Shown here piece by piece: positions 22,370 to 33,883 of a stretch of 64,000 bases of DNA (its first letter is position 1; each line of letters starts with the position of its first letter). The DNA is taken from contig CM026566.1 of NCBI GenBank assembly GCA_015143295.1, forward strand, positions 4,575,072-4,639,071. Direction: 5' to 3'. Both the position numbers and the translations under genes were made by a program. The notes below the pieces were generated by a model that was given only the letters and a program-made list of their open reading frames with translations, did no database searches and was not told the origin of the DNA. The DNA comes from Tetracentron sinense. Its lineage: Eukaryota; Streptophyta; Magnoliopsida; Trochodendrales; Trochodendraceae.

Positions 22370-23617
22370 CTTACACTACATCGTCAGATGCAAGTGCATC
22401 ACCCTCTATTAAGGCAAAAACTCGCCCCTGGTTCGCCTGGCGAGACTGAGGTATAGACCGGGTAGTTTGAGATGACGCCTGATATGATCCTGCTGGGTGT
22501 GCTGGTGGCCTAATCCCCTGAGACTGGCCTGGTAAATGCCGACTGGGGCAATCCCTGATCATATGGCCCTGGCGACCACAATGAAAACATCCACCCGATG
22601 CTCTTCAGAATCTCCTGCCGGGTGCCTTCGGTCGCATGAAGTGCAGACCTCGTGTGTATAAGTCGGAGGGGCAGGAGGTGGAGCATACCTCATCGTCTGA
22701 GGTGCAACAGGCCGTGGGGCCGGAAGAGCCTGAGGTCGCGGTGCCTGAGGCACATACTGCCGTGGAGCTGGAGGCGCATAAGATGGCCTCATCGGTGGTG
22801 CTGGCCACACATACTGATAAGGGTCGGTACGAGCCCGCCTCTCTAGAGGTGCTGAACTACTGGATTAGCCTCTCGTCAATTCCCTCTTCTTGGACACCGC
22901 CTCAGAGTTGGTCTCAACCAACAAGGCTTTATCCACCACTTCAGCGTAAGTAGCGTGCCTAAAGACCGATACTTTTTCCATGATGACATCCTTGAGTCCT
23001 TGCTCAAACCTCCTCGCCTTCATTGCCTCGGTGGCAATCATATGTGTCGCGAAGCGTGATAGCTCCGAGAACTTGGCCTTATAAGCGGCCACAGACATCG
23101 AACCTTGCTCAAGGTTGATGAATTCTCTCTCTTTCTTTTCCCTTGCTCCAATCGGAAAATACTTCTTGTAAAAAGTATCTTCGAACTCCTCCCAAGTCCA
23201 AGGTTGACCCTGCATGGTCAAATCTCGCGTCCTCAATGCGGACAACCACCAATGGTGGGCTTCACCTTCTAGCATGAAAACTGCCCATGCTACTCTATCC
23301 TCCTCTGTAGGCGAGAGGACCACAAAGATCTTCTCCATCTGGAGGATCCATGCCTCCGCAGCAAGAGGGTCCACACTCCCATGGAAGGGTGGAGGCCTCA
23401 ATCTCCTGAATGCCTCAACTCCAGCGGTACGATGTACTGGAGCTGCGAGCGGTGGGGTAGGTGCCGCCGATGATGGGATAGCCTGCCGAGCCGCCAGTAT
23501 GGCGAGTGTCTCAGCAATAGAGCCTAAGACCTGAGAGAGGTCCGGCTGCTCATCCTCATCCCGTGAAGAAGAGGAAGCTCTGGTATGTGGTCCACGACCC
23601 CGTGTGTTCCGTCTCAT
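22370..23617 (-). pseudogene. Element B gag (nonsense and frameshift mutations)
   Basis: Starts MRRNTRGRGPHTRASSSSRD. The Gag domain follows with GSVDPLAAEAWILQMEKIF, GEAHHWWLSA and KYFPIGAREKKEREFINLEQ. After SKKRELTRG a TAA (22865-22867) replaces a Gln codon present in element C. A proline-rich linker follows. A frameshift near 22605 destroys the CCHC knuckle, although MIRDCP is still visible in another frame. A last TAA (22371-22373) lies at the exon end. Gag binds RNA and forms particles; this copy cannot make full-length protein. Confidence 0.88.
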
Positions 23618-23960
23618 GACTAAAATCCTGAGAATAATAACACCACATGAGTCTAACTTGAAACCACAGTTTATTTCAATGTCATTTCACAATAATTCAA
23701 TTTGTATTAGTTGTATACTACTAATACATCACATCAAGTCATCAGAGTATTCATCACATTATACTTATACTTTAGTGTTCTAGCATACCTAGGACCCGTA
23801 CTTGGTTAAAGCAACCATTTTAGACTAAGACTAAAGTTTAGTCTGAAACTTGGAACCAGACTCGTTCCCGACTCACTTCCTTCCTAACTTCTTTCCTAAC
23901 ATATGCTCTTGTCAAGCCGTGGTATAAGATTCTAAGTGACCCTAGAGACCTAAAGCCTAA
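23618..23960 (-). other. Element B untranslated leader
   Basis: About 340 bp between PBS and gag start, without open frame. It is nearly identical to the leader of element C (35133-35477). Confidence 0.75.
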
Positions 23961-23972
23961 GCTTTGATACCA
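23961..23972 (-). other. Element B primer-binding site (tRNA-Met)
   Basis: Minus strand TGGTATCAAAGC, four bases from the 5' LTR. Matches the initiator tRNA-Met PBS with one mismatch. Confidence 0.85.
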
Positions 23973-25821
23973 CTTTTGTCGCGACCCAAAACCCATCCTA
24001 GGAGTTAGAGTGAACTTTGGACGGCTAATCATGACTTGCTTGACAACCAACCTGCAAAACCCACAGAGCATATACAATAGAGGACATTATAGCGGAAACA
24101 TAACCATAAAGCACAGCGGAAGTCTACCAAACCTCTATGTATATACATACGCAAATCCAATTTTATACAAAAACTAACCAAAAGAAAGTGCGGACAGACC
24201 CGCCAAAATACATGAATGTATATCTCCCATCTCACCCACATCTAATCCACTCAGAATCTAACACCACCTACTGATAACCCTCTACAGGAGGTTCCTCCAA
24301 AGGCTCCTCAACATACTCCTCCTCCACCCATGGACCAGGAGCACAAACATCAAATGGGGCAGCAGCTCCCTCAGAACCTGCCGACATAAGAAGTACGGCT
24401 GAGCATGGAATACTCAGTGGGTACTAAATACTAACCAATAGTCATAGCATAAAAATGGCAATACATAAATCAGGAGCAATTCATATATGTTAGACGGAAA
24501 CAATTCATATCATACAAGGAAGTAAAGCAATTTATAATCATGCTTGTATTTCGTAGAAAGCCGATAAAACCTCTTGAAAACATCGTGCACTTGACTTGGC
24601 TTGAAATATCTTTTCGTACTTGAAAGCTTGTCGTGTTTGTCTTACTTGATCTTGTCGAGCGTGTCGTACGTGTCATGTCATGCATGTCATGCGTGCTTGC
24701 TTGTGATCATGTAACTTGTGTGATACACTTGTGAGATATCCTTGTGAGATGCGCTTGAGAGATGCCTTGAGAGGGAAGGGAGACCCTTCTTTATGCAATG
24801 CACTTGCGAGGGAAGGGAGACCCTTCTTCATGATATGTATGTACTTGCGAGGGAAGGGAGGCCCTTCTTCATGATATGCACTTGTGAGTGAGGGGAGACC
24901 CCTCGTGGAATGTTGGTTCTTGTTTTCTTGTGAAAAGCGAGGTAAAACATATCGTAGGATATGTCCCACCTCTAACCATGTTCTTGAAAACCTTGATAAA
25001 TCATGTCATGCATGCCGTGCTCGTGGGAACCGTGTACATACTTGCATTTAAATTTAAATATGACATTTGGGTAATTTCACAACACATATAACATCAATGA
25101 TTGAGCAATGTAATATTCATATCATTTAGGGAAAGCAAGAAAACACACTATCATAGGTCCTAGCAATATTCATAATTTATTAGGCATGCATTTCCTAATT
25201 TACAACTTATTTTATTCACCTTGGCATTTCATCAAACATGGTGCGTTCATTATTCATTATTCATTTAAACCTAAATCATGCTTTTCTAGGTGAGTTTACT
25301 CACATCATAAAGGTGTGTTTATTATGGATACAATGCCCTCCCCATTTTAATCATCACAACACAACCCTTGGCATCCAATCGCCCATTCCATCTCCATTCA
25401 CCATTCACAACCATCCATCTCATAGCACATGTGTAAATGAAAGAAAATCAAAAGAAATAAAGGGAAAAGAGGAACCATAACTAAGAGGGTAGTAAGAAGT
25501 ACCGACCTTGAAGAAATGAGGAAGAAACCCCTTCCAAAAACGACCGAGAGGTGCTGCCCTAGCTTGGGGAACGCTCTCCACGAGTGCTTGAGCCGTGATC
25601 TTGGAGAAAAACTGGACTTGAAGTGATCTAGGGTCTCAAAACCCCTTTGATTCTTCTCCAAAACCAAAACCCTAGCTTAGGAAACCCTTTCTCCTCTCTT
25701 CTAATCCCCCAAATCCTCTAAGTGTTGAGAATGAGCCCTAAAGGCTCGGGTTAAACTCTTAAGGTAAGAGTGAACCGACCAAAAGACCATAATACCCTTA
25801 CTGAAATTTCTGCGAAACACG

Positions 25822-26135
25822 AGTGCCGAACACGTTGTGCTGTGAATAGTGCCAAACACGTTGTGCGGTGAATAGTGCCGAACACGTTGTGCGGTGAATA
25901 GTGCCGAACACGTTGTGCTGTGAATAGTGCCGAACACGTTGTGCTGTGAATAGTGCCGAACACGTTGTGCTGTGAATAGTGCTGAACACGTTGTGCTTTG
26001 AATAGTGCTGAACACGTTGTGCTGTTGAAGGGAGCCGAACCCGTTGTGCTGTGAATAGTGCCAAACACGTTGTGCTGTGAATAGTGCTGAACACGTTGTG
26101 CTGTTGAAGGGTGCCGAACCCGTTGTCACGTTGTG
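25822..26135. repeat. 26 bp tandem repeat in element B 5' LTR, ~12 copies
   Basis: Same unit as at 18000-18365 (gccgaacacgttgtgctgtg plus aatagt). Confidence 0.92.
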
Positions 26136-26319
26136 TTGTGCATAGTGCTGAACTCGTTGTCTGTTGTCTTATGTACAACGTGCCCTTCGTGAGCTGTACA
26201 ACGTACACGTTTTTTGCTAAACACATTACCCGTTGTCTGTTGCACAACGGATGCACAACGTATACGTTATCAGAGTACGTTGTCTATGCGTTGTCTGTGC
26301 CTTATCAGAGCACGTTGTC

Positions 26320-26462
26320 AGAGCTACGTCCTTAGTGCCTTCCGAGCTACGTCCTTAGTGCCTTCCAAGCTACGTCCTTAGTGCCTTCCGAGCTACGTCC
26401 TCAGTGCCTTCCAAGCTACGTCCTTAGTGCCTTCCGAGCTACGTCCTCAGTGCCTTCCGAGC
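26320..26462. repeat. 23 bp tandem repeat, ~6 copies, only in the 5' LTR of B
   Basis: Unit gagctacgtccttagtgcct plus tcc, with c/t and g/a variants alternating. The 3' LTR of the same element has one copy. Because LTRs are identical when inserted, the difference arose afterwards. Confidence 0.9.
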
Positions 26463-26682
26463 TATCGATTGCCTGCAGGTCCAGACTGTTTTTGGCCATA
26501 TCTTTTGACTCGTTCGTCCGATTTTGACGATTCAACTTGCGTTGGGCTCGTACTTCGAAAAGGAACATTTTTGACGTTTCGGAATTTCCAATTTCTTCCT
26601 TATTTATTAATTATACCTCTTTAAAGGCAAAATGGCAACGAAAGTGTCATGCATTAAATGTGCGAAGGTCCGGGGCTCTACA

Positions 26683-26687
26683 GTAAC
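26683..26687. repeat. Target-site duplication of element B, right copy (GTAAC)
   Basis: Matches 16150-16154. Confidence 0.9.
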
Positions 26688-28112
26688 TATACTGTGGCCC
26701 TGTATGATGCCAAGTTTGCTAAGTTGTCATGTTTTGCACCCCATTTGGTGACGACAGAAGAGATGCAAGCTCGTAAGTTTGAGAGAGGCTTGAGACCACA
26801 TTTAGGGGTGGGATTTTGTTGTTCCAGCTGACTACGTATGCAGAGGTTGTTAGTTTAGCACAGTTGGCAGAGCAAGATAGTGAGGAGAACCAAAGGAGGC
26901 TGGATCAACAAAATAGACGTAGGCAGTCAGGGGAAAACTGGCAGAAAAGAGAAGATAGATTCAGGGATGCCAAGAGGCAGAGGACAGTGGCTCAAACTTA
27001 GGTTGCCCCGACCCAGGCAACAAAGAGAGAGCAGTGTAAGCAATGTGGAAGATGGCATAATTTTCAGCCATACCCTCAGATTTCGGGAGCTTGTTTCCGT
27101 TGTGGAAAGATGGGTCATGTAGCCAGGACTTGTCCGTTAGTGAATGCTCCACGTCAACCAGCTTTAGAAGGGAAGAAACCCCATACTCAGGGCAGAGTGT
27201 ATGCTCTATCTCTGGACACAAATGCTTCTAAGGCAGTTGTAGAAGGTACGATTTATATTTTTCATCATATAGCAAAAGTGTTATTTGATCCTGGTTCTAC
27301 ACATTCAATTATCTCTCCACACTTTGCATGTCATTTAGAGGTAGAACCTGCAGAACTAGATTACACATTATTCGTAGCTACACCGGTTGGAGACTCAGTA
27401 ATTGCAAGCGTGGTGTACAAATCTTGCGTGGTCTGGGTAGAGGATAGCGAGTTATTGGCAGATTTAATTCCCTTGAATATGCTGGATTTTGATGCAATCC
27501 TAGGCATGGATTGGCTTTCTGCCTACCATGCTAGTGTAGATTGTTACAGGAAGGAAGTAGTCTTTCAGATCCCTGGACAACCAGTATTTCATTTTATTGG
27601 CATTAGAGAGACAACACAAATTCATATGATTTCTATGGTTTGTGCAAATCGAATGCTGAGGAAGGGCTGCCAGGGTTTTCTAGCCCATGTAATTGAGGTA
27701 GAAAAAGAAAAGCCAACTCCAAGAGACATTCCAATTGTCGAGGAGTTTGTGGATGTATTTCCTAATGAGTTGCTTGGTTTACCATCTTCTCGGGAAGTGG
27801 ATTTTTCTATTGAATTGCTTCCAGGGACAGCTCCAATATCCAAAGCACCATATAGAATGGCGCCTACAGAACTCAAGGAGCTAAAGGAACAATAAAAGAG
27901 TTATTGGATAAGGGTTTCACACGACCCAGTGTATCTCCGTGGGGAGCTCCTATATTATTTGTGAAGAAAAAGGATGGGTCAATGAGGTTATGTATTGACT
28001 ATCGAAAACTTAATAGTGCGACAGTAAAAAATAAATATCCCTTGCCGAGAATTGATGATTTGTTTGATCAATTGAAGGGAGCCCAATTCTTTTCGAAGAT
28101 AGATCTCCGATC

Positions 28113-28117
28113 GGGAT
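28113..28117. repeat. Target-site duplication of element C, left copy (GGGAT)
   Basis: GGGAT here and at 37725-37729. Removing C and one copy makes the RT codons of A continuous (SG then YHQL). Confidence 0.9.
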
Positions 28118-30309
28118 TGTCGCGACCCAAAACACACCCGAGGAGTTAGAGTGAACTTTGGACGACTAATCATGGCTTACATGACTTGCTTGACAAACCA
28201 ACCTGCAAAAACCCACAGAGCATATACAATAGAGGATGACAGCGGAAACATAACTATAAAACACAGCGGAAGTCTAACAACCTCTAAGTATATACACATG
28301 GTCCAAGTTTAATACAAAGAAATCAAAACAAAGAAAGTGCGGACATGCCCGCCAAAATACATGGATATAATCACTCATGCTCACCCACAGCTAATCCACT
28401 CAGAATCTAACACCACCTACTGATAACCCTCTACGGGAGGTTCCTCCAAAGGCTCCTCGACGTACTCCTCCTCCACCCATGGACCAGGAGCACAAACATC
28501 AAATGGAGCAGCAGCTCCCTCAGAACCTGCCGACATAAGAAGTACGGCTGAGCATGAAATACTCAGCGGGTACTAAATACTAACTAACAGTTATAGCAAG
28601 AGATAGCAATGCATACCCAGGAAACAATATAGATATATATGAATCAGGAACAGTTAATATCATACAAGGAAGTAAAGCAATTTATAATCATGCTTGTATT
28701 TCGTAGAAAGCCGATAAAACCTCTTGAAAACATCGTGCACTTGACTTGGCTTGAAATATCTTTTCGTACTTGAAAGCTTGTCGTGTTTGTCTTGCTTGAT
28801 CTTGTCGAGCAGGTCGTACGTGTCATGTCATGCATGTCATGCGTGCTTGCTTGTGATCATGTAACTTGTGAGATACACTTGTGAGATATCCTTGTGAGAT
28901 GCACTTGAGAGATGCCTTGAGAGGGAAGGGAGACCCTTCTTTATGCAATGCACTTGAGAGGGAAGGGAGACCCTTCTTCATGATATGTATGTACTTGCGA
29001 GGGAAGGGAGGCCCTTCTTCATGATATGCACTTATGAGTGAGGGGAGACCCCTCGTGGAATGTTGGTTCTTGTTTTCTTGTGAAAAGCGAGGTAAAACAT
29101 ATCGTAGGATATGTCTCACCTCTAACCATGTTCTTGAAAACCTCGGTAAATCATGTCATGCATGCCGTGCTCGTGGGGATCGTGTACATACTTGCATTTA
29201 AAGTTAAATATGACATTTGGGTAATTCACAACACATATAACATCAATAATTGAGCAATGTAATATTCACATCATTTAGGGAAAGCAAGAAAACACACTAT
29301 CATAGGCCCTAGCAATTTCCATAAACCTTAAACATGAAATTTATTAATTTATTATTCTTCTCATTCACCTTGACATTTCATCAAACATGGTACATTCATT
29401 ATTTATTAACCCTACTACAATGCCCTCCCCATTTCATTCATCACATCATTTCACACGGCATCCAATCGCCAATTCCGTCTCCATTCACCATTCACACCCG
29501 TCCATCTCATAGCACATGTGTAAATGAAAGAAAACAAAGAGAAATAAAGTAAAAGAAGGAACTATAACTAGGAGGGTAGCAAGAAGTACCAACCTTGAAG
29601 AAATGAGGAAGAAAACTCCTCCAAAAACGTGCGTGTAGATGCTGCCCTAGCTTGGGGAAAGTGCTCCTCACGAGCTTGAACCTTGATCTTGAAGAAAAAT
29701 GAGCTTGAGGATGATTATGGGTCTTGAAGCCTCTTTGATTTCTCCCCCAAAGCAAAACCCTAGGTTTGGAAACCCTTCTCCTCTTCCTCTAACACTCAAA
29801 ATACTCTAAGGGTTATGAATGAACCGTAAAGGCTCTGGTTAAACTCTTAAGGTAAGAGTGAACTGACCAAAAGACCATAATACCCTTACTGAAATTTCTG
29901 CAAAAACGCGAGTATTGAGCGATCGGTGTTAATGACCGATCGATCGGTTGCCTACCGAGCGATCGGTGTGTTGACCGAGCTCTCGACCAAAAATCAACTC
30001 TCTGGAAAATTTCGCCATACAAAAATCTTGACCAGTCGATAGCTACCGATCGATCGGTTTTGGACCGATCGATCGCTCTATGGACCGAGCGATCGGTTAC
30101 CTGCAGGTCCAGACTGTTTTGGCCATATCTTTTGACTCGTTCGTCCGATTTTGACGATTCAACTTGCGTTGGGTTCGTACTTCGAAAACAAACATTTCTG
30201 ACATTTCGGAATTTCTAATTTCTTTCTTATTTATTAATTATTCCTCTTTAAAGTCAAAATGGCAACGAAAGTGTCATGCATTAAATGTGAAAAGGTCCGG
30301 GGCTCTACA
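28118..30309 (-). repeat. Element C 3' LTR (2192 bp)
   Basis: Plus-strand ends TGTCGCGACCC and GGGGCTCTACA. It shares with B the four-copy gggaagggagaccctt motif. The U3 block 29910-30100 has repeated accgatcgatcggt and gagcgatcggt motifs. Relative to the 5' LTR it lacks about 45 bp near 29415. Confidence 0.92.
29910..30100. repeat. Palindromic CGATCGGT-rich repeats in element C U3
   Basis: At least six copies of cgatcggt or its complement accgatcg. Two are full palindromes accgatcgatcggt. The same block lies at 37327-37512 in the 5' LTR with a few substitutions. Confidence 0.85.
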
Positions 30310-30324
30310 TCCTCCCCCCCTTAC
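30310..30324 (-). other. Element C polypurine tract
   Basis: Minus strand gtaagggggggagga directly adjoins the 3' LTR, identical to that of B. Confidence 0.8.
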
Positions 30325-30410
30325 AAAAATTTCGTCCTCGAAATTTAGACACTACTTGCATTACAAACCAAAAAGAAAATTACAAGTCATATACAAACTT
30401 ATACAAAAAC

Positions 30411-33400
30411 TCATTCCAATAATTCTGGGTACTTCGCTTTGAATTCGGCTTCACGCTCCCATGTAGCTTCTTCCCGAGCATGGTGTTGCCATTGCACAAG
30501 GACCAAAGGGATTGTCTTGTTGCGAAGCACTTGATCTCTTCGATCCAAAATCTGAACCGGCTTTTCAATCAAGGTGAGGTCCTCTCGAATCTCTAACGGT
30601 TTCAAGTCTATGACATGCGAAGGATCCGCAATGTACTTCCGAAGCATAGACACATGGAAAACATTGTGAACTGCGGTCATGTGAGGTGGGAGAGCTACCC
30701 TGTAAGCAACCTCACCAACTCGCGTGATAATCTCAAAAGGCCCAACATACCGAGGACTGAGCTTGCCTCGCTTGCCAAATCTCATGATCCCTTTGCTAGG
30801 AGATACTTTCACAAAAACTTGATCCTCTACTTGAAATTCCGAGTCCCTACGGCGCGTGTCCGCATAACTTTTCTGGCGATCTTGAGCGGCTTTCAATCGA
30901 TCCCGAATGATCTTAACTGTGTTTGCAGTTTGCTCAATCAACTCCGGACCAAGTACTTTCTTTTCTCCAACTTCATCCCAATAGAGAGGAGACCTACAAC
31001 TTCGCCCATACAAGGCCTCAAATGGTGCCATTTGGATACTTGCCTGATAGCTGTTATTATAGGCGAATTCAACCAAAGGCAAGTGCTCTTCCCAACTGCC
31101 TCTGAAATCCAACATACAAGCCCGAAGCATGTCTTCAATGACTTGGTTCACTCTCTCGGTTTGTCCATCCGTCTGTGGATGAAAAGGGGTGCTGAAATCA
31201 ATTCGGGAACCCATAGCCTCTTGGAAACTTTTCCAAAATCTTGACGTGAATCTTGGATCCCGATCCGACACAATACTGACGGGCACTCCATGCAACCTCA
31301 CCACTTCCTTGATGTATAGAGCGGCCAACTGGCTAGAGTTGAAAGTAGTTCGATAGGGTAGGAAGTGCGCAGACTTTGTCAGACGGTCTACTACAACCCA
31401 AATTGCATCTGAGCCCTTTGCCGTTTTTGGCTAGCAACTATGAAATCCATGGATATGTTCTCCCATTTCCACTCGGGAATAGGAAGAGACTGTATTAGAC
31501 CGGTGGGTCGCATGTGTTCTGCTTTCACCTGTTGGCACACTAAGCACCGTACCACATATTCAGCAACATCCATCTTCATATTCCGCCACCAAAAGTGACT
31601 CTTGAGGTTCCGGTACATCTTCGTACCCCCTGGATGCATAGTGTACTTTGACCGGTGGGCTTCATCCATAATCTCCCTCCGAAGATCTGCATTGGCTGGG
31701 ACACACAGCCTTCCCTTGAATGTGATAGCACCTTGGCTAGTGAGAGAGAAGTCCTCACTACCCTTAGCAACTTCCTTGTCCCGATAAGCCAACAATTCAG
31801 CATCCGTAGCTTGGTATTCTTGGATCAAATCTATAATGTATGGCCGAACCGTGACATTTGCCAAGATAGGACTACGGACAGAGTCATTCACACTAATGTC
31901 CAGATTTGCCAAGTCTTCAATTAGCTTCCATTCCTGCACTAACATGCGTGCTAATAACCCCGGAGATCTTCTACTCAAAGCATCAGCCACTACATTTGCT
32001 TTACCCAGGTGGTATTGAATGGTACAATCATAGTCTTTCAAAAATTCCATCCAACACCGTTGCCTTAGATTCAGCTCCTTTTGGGAAAAGAGATACTTGA
32101 GACTCTTGTGATCGGTAAACACATAGAACTCCACCCCATAAAGGTAATGATGCCAAATCTTAAGTGCAAACACGACCACCACAAGCTCCAAGTCGTGCGT
32201 GGGATAATTCTTCTCATGCTCCTTCAATTGCCTTAATGCATAGGCAATGATTTTCTTGTGCTGCATGAGTACACACCCAAGTCCAACTTGTGAGGCATCA
32301 CTATACACCTCATACCCATAAGGTCCAGATGGCACAGTAAGGACAGGGGCTGTAGTAAGTCTCTTCTTCAGTTCCGTGAAACTGATCTCGCACTTATCAC
32401 TCCATACAAACTTGGCGTTCTTCCTTGTCAGGTAAGTGAGCGGTGCTGCAAGGCTAGAGAAACCCTCTACGAATCTCCTGTAGTAGCCTGCCAACCCAAG
32501 AAAGCTGCGTATCTCGGTAACACTCTTAGGCCTCGCCCAACTCATAACTGCTTCGATCTTCTTTGGATCTACCGAGATACCTTCTGCAGAAACAACGTGG
32601 CCTAGGAATGCCACCACTTCCAACCAAAACTCACACTTGCTAAGTTTGGCGTATAGCTTGTGCTCTCTTAGCATTTCCAAAGCAAGGCGTAGGTCGCGTG
32701 TGTGATCTTCCCGTGTCTGGGAATAGACCAAAATTTCATCTACAAATACAATCACGCACCTATCAAGATATGGCCGGAACACCCAGTTCATCAAATCCAT
32801 AAAGGCTGCCGGCACGTTCGTGAGTCCAAAAGGCATCACCAAGAACTCGTAGTGTCCATACCGAGTCCTGAAAGCAGTTTTGGGAACATCTTCCACCTTA
32901 ATCTTCAACTGGTGATAACCCGATCGAAGGTCCATCTTTGAGAAAAATCTCGCTCCCTTCAACTGATCGAACAAATCATCAATTCTAGGCAATGGATACC
33001 TATTCTTTATAGTGACTTTGTTCAATTGCCGGTAATCGACGCACATCCGCATCGAGCCTTCTTTCTTCTTAACAAACAACACCGGGGCACCCCACGGTGA
33101 GACACTTGGTCGAATGAAGCCAAGGCCTTGCAATTCCTCCAACTGGGTCTTCAACTCCTTAAGTTCAACCGGGGCCATTCTATACGGAGCCCGAGAGATG
33201 GGAGCTGTGCCTGGTGTAAGCTCAATCACAAACTCAATCTCCCTGTCTGGAGGTAATCCTGGCAACTCCTCTGAAAATACATCCAGGAATTTACTCACGA
33301 TCGGAATAGTCGAAGAGTCCTTTGCCTCAAGGTTCGCTAAGCTCAATGCCGCAAAACGAGCGATATCTCTACTTTTTAACCCCCGAAAGTGAAATGGTTT

Positions 33401-33735
33401 TCCTTCTTCCGGCTTGAAGAGTACCATCTTCTCAAAGCAAGCTACATGCCCATGATGTGCTGCTAACCAATCCATTCCCAATATAACATCAAATTCTTGG
33501 AATCCCAAGACGATGAGATCAACCGCCAACTCGTGGCTTCCAACTTGGACCACACTATTTCTATACACTTTATCTGCCAATACTGTTTTGCCGAGAGGAG
33601 TCGAAATTGCTAACTCTGGTTCTAGCTGACTTGGCTCTACAGAAAAGCCTTCTGAAAAACTCGGCGAGACAAATGAATGAGTAGACCCGGTATCAATCAA
33701 CACTCGAGCCAAATACTCATTGACTAGTAGGGTTC
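30411..33735 (-). pseudogene. Element C pol (one frameshift; RT motif FVDE)
   Basis: After the intron-like segment: [12 protein letters not shown], protease [12 protein letters not shown] with [12 protein letters not shown], RNase [12 protein letters not shown], and integrase HHCC finger and catalytic core. The chromodomain-like tail QILDRRDQVLRNKTIPLVLV ends with YPELLE and a stop. The RT catalytic motif reads FVDE (32735-32746), with Glu replacing the second Asp; B has FVDD. A one-base deletion near 31431-31436 shifts the frame just after the first integrase catalytic Asp (MDFIV). The two parts are otherwise open (about 770 and 305 codons). So gag is intact but pol is not. Confidence 0.9.
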
Positions 33736-33883
33736 CTGAAATTTTGACTAGCGGAGTTAATCAATGCATCAACAGTGTATACATATAGGTATATATACAT
33801 ATATAACTTGCCATGTACGTACACAATCAATTAATACTTAACAGTTTAATTTACGGATAATTAAATAAGCTACAACTGTGTAC
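33736..33883 (-). other. Intron-like 148 bp segment between gag and pol of element C
   Basis: Minus strand: exon ...CAAG|GTACACAG at the donor and AAATTTCAG|GAACCC at the acceptor. Phase 1: G plus GA forms a Gly codon, giving VVQG then TLLVNEY in frame. AT-rich, with possible branch-site contexts such as TGATTAAC about 23 bp before the acceptor. Unspliced, gag reads VVQGTQL and stops at TAG 33872-33870. Confidence 0.75.

Larger units (their letters stand above)
16155..26682 (-). mobile_element. Element B: Ty3/gypsy chromodomain retrotransposon nested in A
   Basis: 10,528 bp element with 5-bp TSDs, inserted in A's gag in opposite orientation. On the minus strand its order is 5' LTR (26682-23977), PBS, leader, gag, a GT-AG intron-like segment, protease-RT-RNase H-integrase-chromodomain, PPT, 3' LTR (18794-16155). 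The LTRs are very similar, differing mainly in tandem-repeat copy number, which indicates a fairly recent insertion. gag has two stops and a frameshift, and pol has two stops, so it cannot encode its own proteins. Features fit Tekay/Del chromoviruses. Confidence 0.92.
23977..26682 (-). repeat. Element B 5' LTR (2706 bp)
   Basis: Plus-strand ends TGTCGCGACCC and GGGGCTCTACA. Almost identical to 16155-18794, except that the 26 bp array (25822-26135) has about two fewer units and the 23 bp unit is expanded to about six copies (26320-26462). Confidence 0.92.
26683..28117 (+). pseudogene. Element A gag 3' part, zinc knuckle, protease and RT start (interrupted by element C)
   Basis: Gag resumes with YTVALYDAKFAKLSCFAP and has a frameshift near 26810. 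A TAG lies at 26999-27001. Next come CKQCGRWH and the CCHC knuckle CFRCGKMGHVARTC (about 27083-27130), which bind RNA. The protease follows with FDPGSTHS, where Pro replaces the usual Thr/Ser after the catalytic Asp, then ILGMDWL. A frameshift at about 27892 precedes the RT start ([30 protein letters not shown]), which stops at DLRSG where element C is inserted. The gag-protease junction (AVVEGTIYIF) is continuous, unlike in B and C. Confidence 0.88.
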
